A DNA stretch of 64,000 bases from contig NZ_JAEMUX010000029.1 in NCBI RefSeq assembly GCF_016598475.1, positions 24,881 through 88,880 on the forward strand. Reading direction: 5' to 3'. The DNA comes from Streptomyces adelaidensis. GTDB taxonomy: Bacteria; Actinomycetota; Actinomycetes; Streptomycetales; Streptomycetaceae. Made by a program: the position numbers and the translations under genes. This document shows, piece after piece, positions 15,487 to 23,867 of this stretch. How positions within the stretch are numbered: position 1 is the first letter of the stretch; every line of letters starts with the position of its first letter. Under the pieces are notes generated by a model. The model had not been told where the DNA came from. It saw nothing but the letters and a program-made list of their open reading frames with translations, and searched no databases.

Positions 15487-16338
15487 TCAGAGTTTGCTGG
15501 CGATGTCCTGGATGAAGGAGCGCGACTCCTCGGGGGACAGTGCGCGCTGCTCCATCCAGTCCAGTTGGGTTCGGTACTTGGACAACTGGGCCTCCAGGTA
15601 CAGGAATTCCGGCCCGTGGGTGCTGTCGATCTGTACGGTGTCGAGCTGCGGCACGGGCCCTTCCACGTAGATCACGGTCTGCCCTGCGCCGGGGAACGAG
15701 CCTGCGTCGAACGGGAAGACCCGCAGCGAGACGTTGGCCCACTGCGACACGGTCAGAAGATGATCGAGCTGCCCTCGTGCGACCCGGCGGCCGCCGAACT
15801 GCATGCGCAACGCCGCCTCGTGAAGTATCCCGACGTACTCGGTGGGGTTGTCGCTCTGCAGAACCCGCTGACGCTCCAGGCGGTGCGCGAGGCGCAGGGC
15901 GATCTCGTGCTCCGGCAACGGCGGCAGTCCGGCCTTGAACACAGCCTGGGCGTGGTCGCTGGACTGGAGTAGGCCAGGCATGTGGATCAGGTGAACGCTG
16001 CGCATCCGCACCGCGTGGTGCTCCAACTCGGCGATGTCGAGGAGCCCGGAGGGAAGACTGCCTCGGTACCGCTCCCACCAGCCCCGCTCGGCGAGTTGGG
16101 CCATGGCGACCAAGGCGTTGACGTACGCCTCGTCGCCGCAGTCGCAGTTGCAGGCCAACGTGCGCAGCCGCTCGGCGCTGATGGCGCGGGTGCCTGACTC
16201 GATGTTGGAGATCTTCCCCCGGTCCACACCGAGCAGTCCGGCGGCGTACTCCCCGGTCATGCCGGCGGCGGTGCGCATCCTGCGTACCTCCGCCCCGAGC
16301 CTCTTCTGCCGCTCCGTAGGGGATGTCCTCGCGGCCAT
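15487..16338 (-). CDS. XRE-type helix-turn-helix regulator with DUF5753 domain
   Basis: A 283-residue regulator. The Cro/C1-type HTH spans residues 14-70 (RLGAEVRRMRTAAGMTGEYA, VDRGKISNIESG). A DUF5753 domain follows (about 95-280; LLQSSDHAQAVFKAG, LQSDNPTEYVGILHEAALR and the end AQLSKYRTQLDWMEQ). These regulators (WhiJ/AbaA-like) are found in many copies in Streptomyces, usually with a DUF397 protein and an RsbW-like ATPase, and influence development or antibiotic production. Here all three are present: DUF397 downstream and the ATPase divergent at 16479. A Cys pair (CNCDC) in the linker is unusual. Confidence 0.9.
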   Translation of the reverse strand: MAARTSPTERQKRLGAEVRRMRTAAGMTGEYAAGLLGVDRGKISNIESGTRAISAERLRTLACNCDCGDEAYVNALVAMAQLAERGWWERYRGSLPSGLLDIAELEHHAVRMRSVHLIHMPGLLQSSDHAQAVFKAGLPPLPEHEIALRLAHRLERQRVLQSDNPTEYVGILHEAALRMQFGGRRVARGQLDHLLTVSQWANVSLRVFPFDAGSFPGAGQTVIYVEGPVPQLDTVQIDSTHGPEFLYLEAQLSKYRTQLDWMEQRALSPEESRSFIQDIASKL

Positions 16339-16397
16339 GCCGTTCCTTCCTCGAAGTTCAGCCTCACCCTATGAGGTGCTTGGGTTCCCCTGAGTGC

Positions 16398-16422
16398 AGG
16401 GCAACATAACCCCGCATGCCCT
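16398..16422. promoter_or_regulatory. Inverted repeat in the divergent XRE/ATPase promoter region
   Basis: AGGGCA and TGCCCT arms separated by 13 bases lie midway between the divergent start codons (16338 and 16479). This could be the binding site of the XRE regulator. Support is only position and symmetry. Confidence 0.3.
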
Positions 16423-16478
16423 ACAGTCAGTGATGCACAAGCTACACACGGCAGTTGCTGCTCCCGAAGGGAACCCCC

Positions 16479-16940
16479 ATGCCCGAAGCGACCTCGGCCT
16501 GCCCCGTCCCGCCCGTCCCCTCAGCCTCGACAACTTCCCGCCCCTGGAACTGCCGCCTGGACCTCCCCAACGACCCCCGGTCCGCGCACGTCGCCCGCCA
16601 CACGGTCCGCGCGGCCCTGCTCGGCCACGCCTGCCCCCAGGCCCTCACCGACACGGCGGCGCTGCTGACCTCGGAACTGATCTCGAACGCGGTGAAGCAC
16701 TCCGACGGCCCCATCACCGCCACCCTCCGCACCCGCCCCGACCACATCCACGTCGCCGTCCTGGACAACCACCCCGAACTCCCGAACCCCCTCCCGCCCA
16801 CCTCCGACCAGGACTTCGGCCGAGGCCTGTACCTCGTCGAGACCTTGGCGGACGTCTGGGGCCGCTACCCCGTCCTCGGAGACTTCCGGAAGCGGGGCTG
16901 GAAGGTGGTGTGGTTCGAGCTGTCGACCGTGCGCAGTTGA
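16479..16940 (+). CDS. RsbW-like ATP-binding protein, partner of the XRE/DUF397 pair
   Basis: A 153-residue GHKL ATPase. The N box is ALLTSELISNAVKHSDG, the G1 region VAVLDNHPELPN and the G2 box FGRGLYLVETLADVWG, ending GWKVVWFELS. GAAGGG lies before ATG 16479. It is divergent from the DUF5753 regulator and completes the three-gene arrangement seen at AbaA/WhiJ-like loci, where the ATPase probably modulates a sigma or anti-sigma partner. Its target is unknown. Confidence 0.85.
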   Translation: MPEATSACPVPPVPSASTTSRPWNCRLDLPNDPRSAHVARHTVRAALLGHACPQALTDTAALLTSELISNAVKHSDGPITATLRTRPDHIHVAVLDNHPELPNPLPPTSDQDFGRGLYLVETLADVWGRYPVLGDFRKRGWKVVWFELSTVRS

Positions 16941-17111
16941 CTATGTGTAAGCCTGGGTCGGGCGGGAGGGTGAATTGCCCTTCCGCCCGGGTTGTCCGGC
17001 GTGGGGTACCGCTCGCGCGTGTGGTCGGCATTCGTGAATTTGGGGCTGTCGGTCCGGATCTCCTGGATGGCCACCCGTGGTTCTGGGTCGGTCAATTCTC
17101 CTGAATTGATG

Positions 17112-17585
17112 TTATTGCCACTTCGGCTTTCCTCGAGACGCCGTGAGGAAATAGAGCCACCAGACAGGATTGATGAAGTTCAGCCAATTCCTTCTATTTT
17201 TGAGGTGGCGCTCCCAATATGCATCCTGTTCTTCGATGGAGGCAATCATACTGGGTGGTGCATAATTGAAGGTTGGAACGAGGTCGCGTACTGTCGCGGG
17301 GCGCCACATGTGGAGAACGTAGACCATCCAAGCGCCATGAGATGCGGACAGTCCGGATGGTCTGACATTAGCTCGTGCCCCGTTGCAGCAGATTGCAATT
17401 CCTCTAGGGGAAAGTTGCGCTCGTACGGACCGTAGTGCTTGAAACACGTTGTCGCCGTTTGCCGATGCTTCAATGCCGCGAGGTGATTCCAGACGCAGGT
17501 GCCATGGGCCGTCCCCTTCGACCAGCATCCTCCACTGGACTTCCTGGCCGTCAAACTGGACACGGATCGGGATTTCTTCGTTCAT
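17112..17585 (-). CDS. Probable immunity protein of the Rhs toxin
   Basis: A 157-residue soluble protein with no family I recognise. N-terminal strands (RVQFDGQEVQWRMLVEGDG) lead into a mixed alpha/beta middle with two adjacent Cys (IAICCNGAR), then a Trp-rich C-terminus (WLNFINPVWWLYFLTAS). Its ATG overlaps the toxin stop (ATGA), so toxin and this gene are translationally coupled, and it is the last gene of the operon. Its G+C is clearly lower than the surroundings and codon use differs, as is usual for exchangeable toxin/immunity modules. The immunity role is inferred from position; no similarity to a named Imm family was seen. Confidence 0.7.
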   Translation of the reverse strand: MNEEIPIRVQFDGQEVQWRMLVEGDGPWHLRLESPRGIEASANGDNVFQALRSVRAQLSPRGIAICCNGARANVRPSGLSASHGAWMVYVLHMWRPATVRDLVPTFNYAPPSMIASIEEQDAYWERHLKNRRNWLNFINPVWWLYFLTASRGKPKWQ

Positions 17586-20500
17586 TCTGCATATCCTGGG
17601 TTCTCGATGATTTCACCCGTTGGTCTTCCGTAGCGCCAATATTCCGCTCGTACGATGTTGTTTGGATCGATGTTCCTGAAAATTACTTCTCGTTCGGATG
17701 GGAAGCCTGTTCCATTTATCCAAGATCGAATCGCGCCACCTAGTGAGCGGTTGACATCTACGCCATATCCGGCGCCGCGGATCTCATATACCCAGGTGCC
17801 GCGACCTTTAGCTGACTGCGGAAAATTACCTGCCTCGCTGACACTCTTGCTGGTGCCGACCCAGTTTGAGGGGGTGTCGTAGAGTGAATATTTTCCGATG
17901 TCCTCGTTGGTTCCCTTCGGTGAAAAGCCATTTTCAAAAACTGTTTCAGGCAGGCGGGTATCCCCTCGATAGACTACTTTAGGTTCGATTACTGCCTTGC
18001 GTGCGACGCCAAAGTCATCTGCGACGGCTTGGCGGCAGGGGGAGAGTCCCTCCGGATCTACTGCCTCCAGTGGGTTATGGACGTATGCAGCGGGATTGGG
18101 TGCAGGAGTGAGGCCGAGGGGGTCAGGAGTGATGTAGCGGGCCGTTTCGGGATCGTAATGGCGGAAGTAGTTGTAGTGGAGGCCCGTTTCAGGGTCGAAG
18201 TACTGGCCGGGGAAACGTAGAGGTGTGTAGGCGATGCTGTTGGTGGCCCAGGCTGTGGTGCCCCACAGGGTGCTGCGGGTGCGCCAGGCGATCTCGCCTT
18301 GTTCGTCGACGAGTTCGGTAGGGGTGCCGACAAGGTCGGTGATGACGGCGAAGAAACGGGAGTCGATCGCCTGTTGGGGAGCCCCCGCAGGGGTGATGCG
18401 TTCGGTCTGGGAGATGGGCCGCAGGCCTTGGTAGTCCCAGGTCAGGGTGACCGCGTTCGGCAGAGCCGGGGACGTGGTGGTCTGTTCGCAGAGGGTCGTG
18501 CCGTCCCAGGTGAAGTCGACCCGCTCGATGACTGTTTTGCCGTCGTCCGCCAGACGGTGCTTCGCGGTACGGCGGCCCAGTGGGTCGTACGTGTAGCGCC
18601 AGCGTGTGCCGTCCGGCGTGGTCACCGATGTCAGCTGGTCCTCGGCGTCCCACTCGTACTGCCAGGAGTCCGGTTTGCGGGACAGGCGGGTTTTCTGGCG
18701 GAGCGCGATGCGGCCGAGGGTGTCGTGTTCATATCGGACACCTCCCGCACGGGTGATGCGGGTGCCCGCGTAGGCGCGGGGGCCGGTCGCCTCCTGGCCA
18801 GGGTGGTCGGTCGGCCATGACGCTGACGTCTGGTTGCCCGCCTTGTCGTAGGCGTATGTCTCCGTCCAGTTCGCGGCGTGCACTGCTGTTACGCGGCCTG
18901 TCGCGTCCAGATCAAAGTGGCGGGAGCCGGCGAGTTGGTCGTCGATGCCGATCAGGTTGCCGTCGGCGCGATAGGTGTACGTGCGGTGCTGGACCGAGCG
19001 GTTGCTTGCTCCCCGTACGGACTGGGTTGTCAAGCGGCTCAGGGAATCGAAGGTGTGCTCCAGGGTGACTGTCTCGCCGATGCGGCGGGTGACTTCGCGA
19101 CCTGCCTCGTCGTAGGTAAAGTTGATGGTGTGGCCCGAGGCCGTCATTCCCGTGCGGCGACCGGTCGCGTCGTATGTCCACGTCGTCGTTGCGCCCGTCG
19201 GCGTGGTGCGGGATGACTGTCGGCCGAACTCGTCGTACTTATACGTCAGGTTGCGTCCGTCGACGTTTTCCGAGCGCACGAGGCCGAAGCGGTCGCGCAA
19301 GATTGTCAGAGCCGTACCATCCGGGCCCGTCGCATGGGCGAGCTGGTCCGTCATGTCGTATGCGTACGTCGTGACTTGTCCCGCTGTGTCCTTTCGGGTC
19401 ACTTGCCCCAACGCGTTGCGGGTGAATGACACCACCTGGCCGAGCGTGTTCATACGGGATGTCAGGCGGCCTGCCCTGTCGTGGGTGTAGGTGAGGATGC
19501 GGTCGTCGAAGTCCGTCTCCGCCATGAGGCGACCCGTCGCGTCGTACTCGTAACTCCATGTCAGGCCCTGCGGGTTGGTTACCCGCGTCAGGCGCAACTC
19601 TTCGTCGTGGTCGAACTCGTAGCGCACGCCGTCCGGGCCCGTCCGGGCAGTCAGCAGGTCGAAATGGGTGTACTCGAAGCGAGAGACGGCGCCCATCGAA
19701 TCCGTGTGGGTGGTGCAGTTGCCCTCACCGTCGTACGTCCACGACTCCATGGTGCCGTCGGCGGCCGTGCGGCGGACGAGGTGGCCCTCGATCGTCCACT
19801 CCAACTGGGTCACCGCACCCATTGGGTCCGTGATGGCGACGGGTCTGCCGAAGGGATCACGTTTGTATCGGCTTGTGGCGCCGAGGGAATCCGTGATCTC
19901 CAGGGGGAGACCGGCACGGTCACAGCGGACCGTTGCCGTGTGGCCGAGGGGATCGGTGACGGTGGTGAGGTGGCCTGAGTCGTTGTACGTGAAGTGGGTG
20001 GTGAGACCCGTTGGGGCCGTCACCGATGTGCGGTTGCCCCGTTCGTCGTACGCCTGGCGGACGACCGTGCCGTCCGGGTTCACCACTCGCACCGGCAGGC
20101 CGAGTTCGTTGTACTCGGCCCTCGCCTCGCGGCCGTCCGGGCGTATGACGACGGTCGGGTTGCCGGCCTTGTCGTAGCGGAACGTGGTCGTGTGGCCGAG
20201 CGGATCCGTGCGGGAGAGGAGGCGGTGGTAGCGGTCCCGTTCGAAGTGGGTGGCCGCGCCGAGGGGGTCGATCTCGGTGACGACCTGGCAGGCGTCGTTG
20301 ATCACGAAGCGGCGGGTGTGGCCCTCGCCGGTCGTCGTGGTCGTCACGCGGTGCCCAGTTGCCGCATCCCGTTCGCCGTACGTGAAGAGGAGGCTCATGT
20401 GGCCGTGTGTGCCGCCCTCGGCGGTGCAGCGGTCCCGGTCGTCGTACTCGTACGCGTAGCCGCGGTCGTTCGTGTCCGTCCAGGATGTGACGCGGCCGAC

Positions 20501-22375
20501 CTCGTCGTACGTGAAACGGAGCGGCAGACCGGAGGAGTTGATGACCTCGGTCAGGTCGCCGTCGGTGTAGCTGTAGCGCTTCAGTTCCTGGTCGCCGGAG
20601 GCCAGACGGAGTGCCGTGACCCTGTCTGCCTCGGTGGTGATACGCACGTCGTATCCGGCGCTGGAGACGATGCCGAGCGGGGCGCCCTCGGCGTCGTACT
20701 CGAAGGTGAGCCAGTTGCCGTTGCGGTCGTCGATCTGCTCGATGACGGCCAGGTCGTCCCGGCGGTCGGTGAAGTGCCAGACGCGGTGCGTCTGCGGGTC
20801 GGTGACGGTGTAGCCGCCATCCTCGCGGTCCAGGGGCCAGCGGGGGCCGTGGCTGGGGAGGGTCGGGACGCCCGGCGCCGGATGGGGATAGGCGAGGAGC
20901 AGGCCGTCCTCGGTGACGAAGATGACGCCCTCGGAATCGATCTCCAGGCGCTGGTCGACCGTCGAGGACCACGACGGGCCGAACCAGCGGCCGAAGTGGT
21001 AGCCGGACTCCACCCGCCGTCTGAAGACGAGAGGGAGAGCGCCCGGAAGCACCACGTCCGTCTGAGGCAGGTACATCTTGCCCGTGGTGAGGTCGACCGG
21101 GTCGGTCGGGTCCTTGTCGACCTTCTGGTTGGGGTTGTCGTGCTCACGGGGCCCCTCGCTGACGGTGTCCCTCAGCTCTCGTTTGGCTCCCGCCTCGGCC
21201 GCGTCATCGAGTGTCCGCTTGAGCGCGCCCTTGATGCCGCCCGTCGCCACTCCACGTGCCGCCCCCGCGCCCTTGGTTCCGAGGAGGTCGAGGATGAAGC
21301 GGCCCGTGAATTCGGATGGGTCCTTCCTGGCGGACTGCCAGGCGTCCTTGAGGGCCCGGTCCGGATGCGCCACCGTCGAGGTGACCCCGGCCAGCGTCAT
21401 GTTGACGTTCTGGTAGTACTCGGCGGGGTGGGCGATGTTGTACGGGTCGAGGGCGTTCATGCCGCGGGCGAAGGTGATGATGCCGGCGCCGCCCTTGACG
21501 ACGCCGCCGGCGACGTGGAGGAGTTCCGTGCTCCTCGACGCCCCGTAGTCGGTGATTTCGGCCGCGAGGCGGAGGGCGGGGGGTAGTTCGGCGGGGGCGT
21601 GCTCCAAGGCGGCCTTGACCGAGGTAGCGGCGGTGCGGGCGGCCTCGTTGCGTTGGCGGCGGGCCTCTTTGAGGAGGTCGTGGGCGCGGGCGATGTCCGA
21701 CTTGCCGGGGTCGTCGAACCCGGCCGGCTTGGGCCCGGGGTCCTCACCGGACTTCACCTTGGCGTTGTAGGTGTCGACCTTGGCGTTGTACGCGTCCACC
21801 GCCGCGTTGGACGCCTTCACACCGGCCTTGTAGGCGTCGACGGCGTCCTGCGCCTGGCCCTGGGCCCACTTGACCGTGTCCGCGTAGGAATCGAGGGCCT
21901 TGGCGGCCTGGTCGCAGGCGTCGGACGCGTAGCGCCACTTCTTGGGGTGCATGGCGAACTTCTCGCGGAAGGTGTCGGCCGCCAGGCCCTTCCAGCGGGA
22001 GGAGTCCAGCTTGCCCATGCCGTCGGCGACCTTGTCGAAGGCCGTGTGGAAGTCCTTGAGGTGTTTGGCGCTCTCCTGGATGCGGCCGACGTTGCCGTGG
22101 ATGAGTTCGTTGGCCTGTTCGGTTTCGCCGAGTTGCTGTTCGCCGGGGGTGGCGCCCAGGGCGGAGGCGGCGCCGTCGCCCCAGTCCTCCACCTTGTCCG
22201 CCACGCCGTGGAGGCCCATGTCCTCCAAGCGCTCGCCGGCGAAGTCGGTGCCCTTGTCGATGCCTTCGCCGACGAGCTTCTTGCCGTCGTCGTAGACCTC
22301 TTCGGCCTTGCCGACGACCGTGTTGGCGGCACCCTTGAGCTTGTCGCCCACGCCGTCCGGAATCCAGCCACCCAT
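17582..22375 (-). CDS. Rhs-repeat polymorphic toxin with WxG leader and ADP-ribosyltransferase-like tip
   Basis: A 1597-residue multidomain toxin. Residues ~1-220 form a helical WXG100-like T7SS export region with SRWKG (WxG at 128-130) and long coiled-coil-like helices. About 425-500 is a DUF6531 entry domain (DPVDLTTGKMYLP). About 560-1340 holds many YD/Rhs repeats (Y-DxxGR types), closed by the core motif GQYFDPETGLHYNYFRHYDP and DPLGL near 1400-1430. The last ~132 residues (DNA 17585-17980) are the toxin. VVYRGDTRLP (R1470), WVGTSKS (1506-1512), TWVYEIRG and PSEREV (E1561, E1563) follow the R / STS-like / ExE order of enterotoxin-A and pertussis-type ADP-ribosyltransferases. Start ATG 22375 overlaps the previous gene's stop. 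G+C drops over the tip. Catalytic activity is inferred; the canonical STS reads GTS. Confidence 0.88.
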   Translation of the reverse strand: MGGWIPDGVGDKLKGAANTVVGKAEEVYDDGKKLVGEGIDKGTDFAGERLEDMGLHGVADKVEDWGDGAASALGATPGEQQLGETEQANELIHGNVGRIQESAKHLKDFHTAFDKVADGMGKLDSSRWKGLAADTFREKFAMHPKKWRYASDACDQAAKALDSYADTVKWAQGQAQDAVDAYKAGVKASNAAVDAYNAKVDTYNAKVKSGEDPGPKPAGFDDPGKSDIARAHDLLKEARRQRNEAARTAATSVKAALEHAPAELPPALRLAAEITDYGASRSTELLHVAGGVVKGGAGIITFARGMNALDPYNIAHPAEYYQNVNMTLAGVTSTVAHPDRALKDAWQSARKDPSEFTGRFILDLLGTKGAGAARGVATGGIKGALKRTLDDAAEAGAKRELRDTVSEGPREHDNPNQKVDKDPTDPVDLTTGKMYLPQTDVVLPGALPLVFRRRVESGYHFGRWFGPSWSSTVDQRLEIDSEGVIFVTEDGLLLAYPHPAPGVPTLPSHGPRWPLDREDGGYTVTDPQTHRVWHFTDRRDDLAVIEQIDDRNGNWLTFEYDAEGAPLGIVSSAGYDVRITTEADRVTALRLASGDQELKRYSYTDGDLTEVINSSGLPLRFTYDEVGRVTSWTDTNDRGYAYEYDDRDRCTAEGGTHGHMSLLFTYGERDAATGHRVTTTTTGEGHTRRFVINDACQVVTEIDPLGAATHFERDRYHRLLSRTDPLGHTTTFRYDKAGNPTVVIRPDGREARAEYNELGLPVRVVNPDGTVVRQAYDERGNRTSVTAPTGLTTHFTYNDSGHLTTVTDPLGHTATVRCDRAGLPLEITDSLGATSRYKRDPFGRPVAITDPMGAVTQLEWTIEGHLVRRTAADGTMESWTYDGEGNCTTHTDSMGAVSRFEYTHFDLLTARTGPDGVRYEFDHDEELRLTRVTNPQGLTWSYEYDATGRLMAETDFDDRILTYTHDRAGRLTSRMNTLGQVVSFTRNALGQVTRKDTAGQVTTYAYDMTDQLAHATGPDGTALTILRDRFGLVRSENVDGRNLTYKYDEFGRQSSRTTPTGATTTWTYDATGRRTGMTASGHTINFTYDEAGREVTRRIGETVTLEHTFDSLSRLTTQSVRGASNRSVQHRTYTYRADGNLIGIDDQLAGSRHFDLDATGRVTAVHAANWTETYAYDKAGNQTSASWPTDHPGQEATGPRAYAGTRITRAGGVRYEHDTLGRIALRQKTRLSRKPDSWQYEWDAEDQLTSVTTPDGTRWRYTYDPLGRRTAKHRLADDGKTVIERVDFTWDGTTLCEQTTTSPALPNAVTLTWDYQGLRPISQTERITPAGAPQQAIDSRFFAVITDLVGTPTELVDEQGEIAWRTRSTLWGTTAWATNSIAYTPLRFPGQYFDPETGLHYNYFRHYDPETARYITPDPLGLTPAPNPAAYVHNPLEAVDPEGLSPCRQAVADDFGVARKAVIEPKVVYRGDTRLPETVFENGFSPKGTNEDIGKYSLYDTPSNWVGTSKSVSEAGNFPQSAKGRGTWVYEIRGAGYGVDVNRSLGGAIRSWINGTGFPSEREVIFRNIDPNNIVRAEYWRYGRPTGEIIENPGYAE

Positions 22376-23091
22376 CAGCGGTCGCCCCCGCCCTGCCGCT
22401 GTCCCTCTCCCTGGGCTTCTTGGGCTCCCTGGGCCGCCTGCTCGCGCTCCTCGGGCGACGGGCCGTACTGCTGGTCCAGCCACGCCTCGTACTGCTGGTC
22501 CGTCATGCCCATCGACTCCTGCGGGTCGACCGGCCCGTGCTGGAGAAGGGGGGAGGTCAGTGCGTCACGCCGAGCGTCGTTCCAGGCCTGGTCGGTGTTC
22601 TCCTGGGCCCCCTTCCAGGACTCCGCGCTCCAGCCGGAGGTGGCGAACATGTGGTTGTCACCGATCTCGCCCCACGTCATCCGCGCGACATCGTCCTCGG
22701 TGAGATGCGGGTTGCCCATCACGGAGTTCGCCGCGATCTTGAAGGTGCCGTCGATGTACTGCTCGGTCTCGTAGAACGTGCCGGCTGCCAGACCCACGGC
22801 GTCCGCGAACGCACTGCCCTCCAGGATCAGCGCGCGCACACCCCACTCCCAGCGTTCGCAGAACGAGTCGAGCGCCGACGTCAGTCCGCCGTGGCCCAAC
22901 TCCAGGCCGGACAGCGCCAGTTCGGAGAAGCCTCGGCCCGCACTCGCCTCGCCGATCATGCCGAGTTCGCGAAGCTCCGACATAGCCAGGTTGATGCCCT
23001 CGGTGATCAGGGACAGGGCTTCCACCTGCAGGTCCTGTCCACCACCGCCGGGGCCTCCGCCGGTACTACCGCCGCCGCCGCCGTCGTTCAT
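22375..23091 (-). CDS. Toxin-operon protein, ESX/T7SS-associated-like, unknown function
   Basis: A 238-residue protein with a Gly-rich start (NDGGGGGSTGGGPGGGGQD). A helical core follows (ALSLITEGINLAMSELREL; FSELALSGLELGHGGL; CERWEWGVRALILEGSAFAD) and a Gln/Glu-rich tail ending GEGQRQGGGDR. The helix-rich 100-residue core resembles WXG/ESX-type helical hairpins, with WEWG in place of a clean WxG turn, but I cannot assign a family. Its ATG overlaps the upstream gene's stop and its own stop overlaps the Rhs toxin start, both as ATGA. It may be an export chaperone or co-secreted partner for the toxin leader. Confidence 0.7.
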   Translation of the reverse strand: MNDGGGGGSTGGGPGGGGQDLQVEALSLITEGINLAMSELRELGMIGEASAGRGFSELALSGLELGHGGLTSALDSFCERWEWGVRALILEGSAFADAVGLAAGTFYETEQYIDGTFKIAANSVMGNPHLTEDDVARMTWGEIGDNHMFATSGWSAESWKGAQENTDQAWNDARRDALTSPLLQHGPVDPQESMGMTDQQYEAWLDQQYGPSPEEREQAAQGAQEAQGEGQRQGGGDR

Positions 23092-23678
23092 CGCGTCAAC
23101 TCCCCGTTTCCGCCGACCCCGTTCATCTCGCCTTCGTCCGTGTCCACGTCCGTGTCCACGTCCGTGTCCACGGCAGCCGCGTCCGGCACGATCCCCCGCA
23201 CCGGCGGGAACAGCGCGCCCTGGCCCTCGCTGCCGGCGTCCAGCGCCACCCCGTACGGCACCGGCATCGCCGGGATCGCCACGTCCAGCAGCCGGGCGCC
23301 CAGGACACGGTCGTACGTCCACTCCCATGCGCCTTCGCCCCTTGCGATGGCGAACCGGGCCAGGGAGGGTTCGTCGGAGAAGGCGTAGATCCACCGGATG
23401 CCGCCATGCTCCGCGGTCAGGGGCGAGCCGTCGTCCGAGAGGGGCACCAGGACCGCCGTACGCCGGAACTCACCGAGCAGGGCGGCGGCTTCGCGCCGGC
23501 GGCGGGTGAGGGCGAGATCGTCTGCCGCCGGGGGAGGGGCGTGCTCTTCGGGCGGCACGGGTGGTTGTTCGGGCGTGGTTTCGTTCGGCTCTGCCGGTGA
23601 GGCCATTTCCACGTAGTCGAAGATCCTGGACCGGCGCGTCCCCTCCGCCACCCCGCTGCCTCCCCCGTGATCAGACAT
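23088..23678 (-). CDS. SseB-like T7SS-associated protein, first gene of the toxin operon
   Basis: A 196-residue protein. After a Pro/Glu-rich N-terminus (about 1-55), residues 60-160 resemble the SseB N-terminal domain often annotated as type VII secretion-associated in Streptomyces. Recognisable parts are RTAVLVPLSDDGSPLTAEHG, IRWIYAFSDEPSLARFA and the closing ALDAGSEGQGALFPPV. The tail contains a VDTD repeat from 12-base tandem DNA. ATG 23678 is the chosen start; other in-frame ATGs at 23690 and 23594 are possible and none has a strong ribosome site. Its stop overlaps the next ATG, beginning a chain of coupled genes ending in toxin and immunity. Confidence 0.75.
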   Translation of the reverse strand: MSDHGGGSGVAEGTRRSRIFDYVEMASPAEPNETTPEQPPVPPEEHAPPPAADDLALTRRRREAAALLGEFRRTAVLVPLSDDGSPLTAEHGGIRWIYAFSDEPSLARFAIARGEGAWEWTYDRVLGARLLDVAIPAMPVPYGVALDAGSEGQGALFPPVRGIVPDAAAVDTDVDTDVDTDEGEMNGVGGNGELTR

Positions 23679-23753
23679 GCGTGCGATCATCGCACCGGCG
23701 TGCTACAGGCTGCAACGCCTTCGCCTTTGCCACCGTGTAGAGCGTCTCGCAGA

Positions 23754-23819
23754 CGGAGAAGAAGGAGAGGTGAGGGGGAGAGAGGGGAGAGGCGAGGTGG
23801 GGAGAGGAGCGAAGAGGGG
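23754..23819. repeat. Polypurine (GA-rich) tract
   Basis: About 65 bases of almost pure G/A on the plus strand, between the toxin operon promoter and the 3' end of the sigma-partner gene. It could form unusual structure; no coding or regulatory role is visible. Confidence 0.7.
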
Positions 23820-23867
23820 TACATGTCGCCGTGGCGACAGCGGTCCCCCTCCGGCTCCTGTGGCGTC

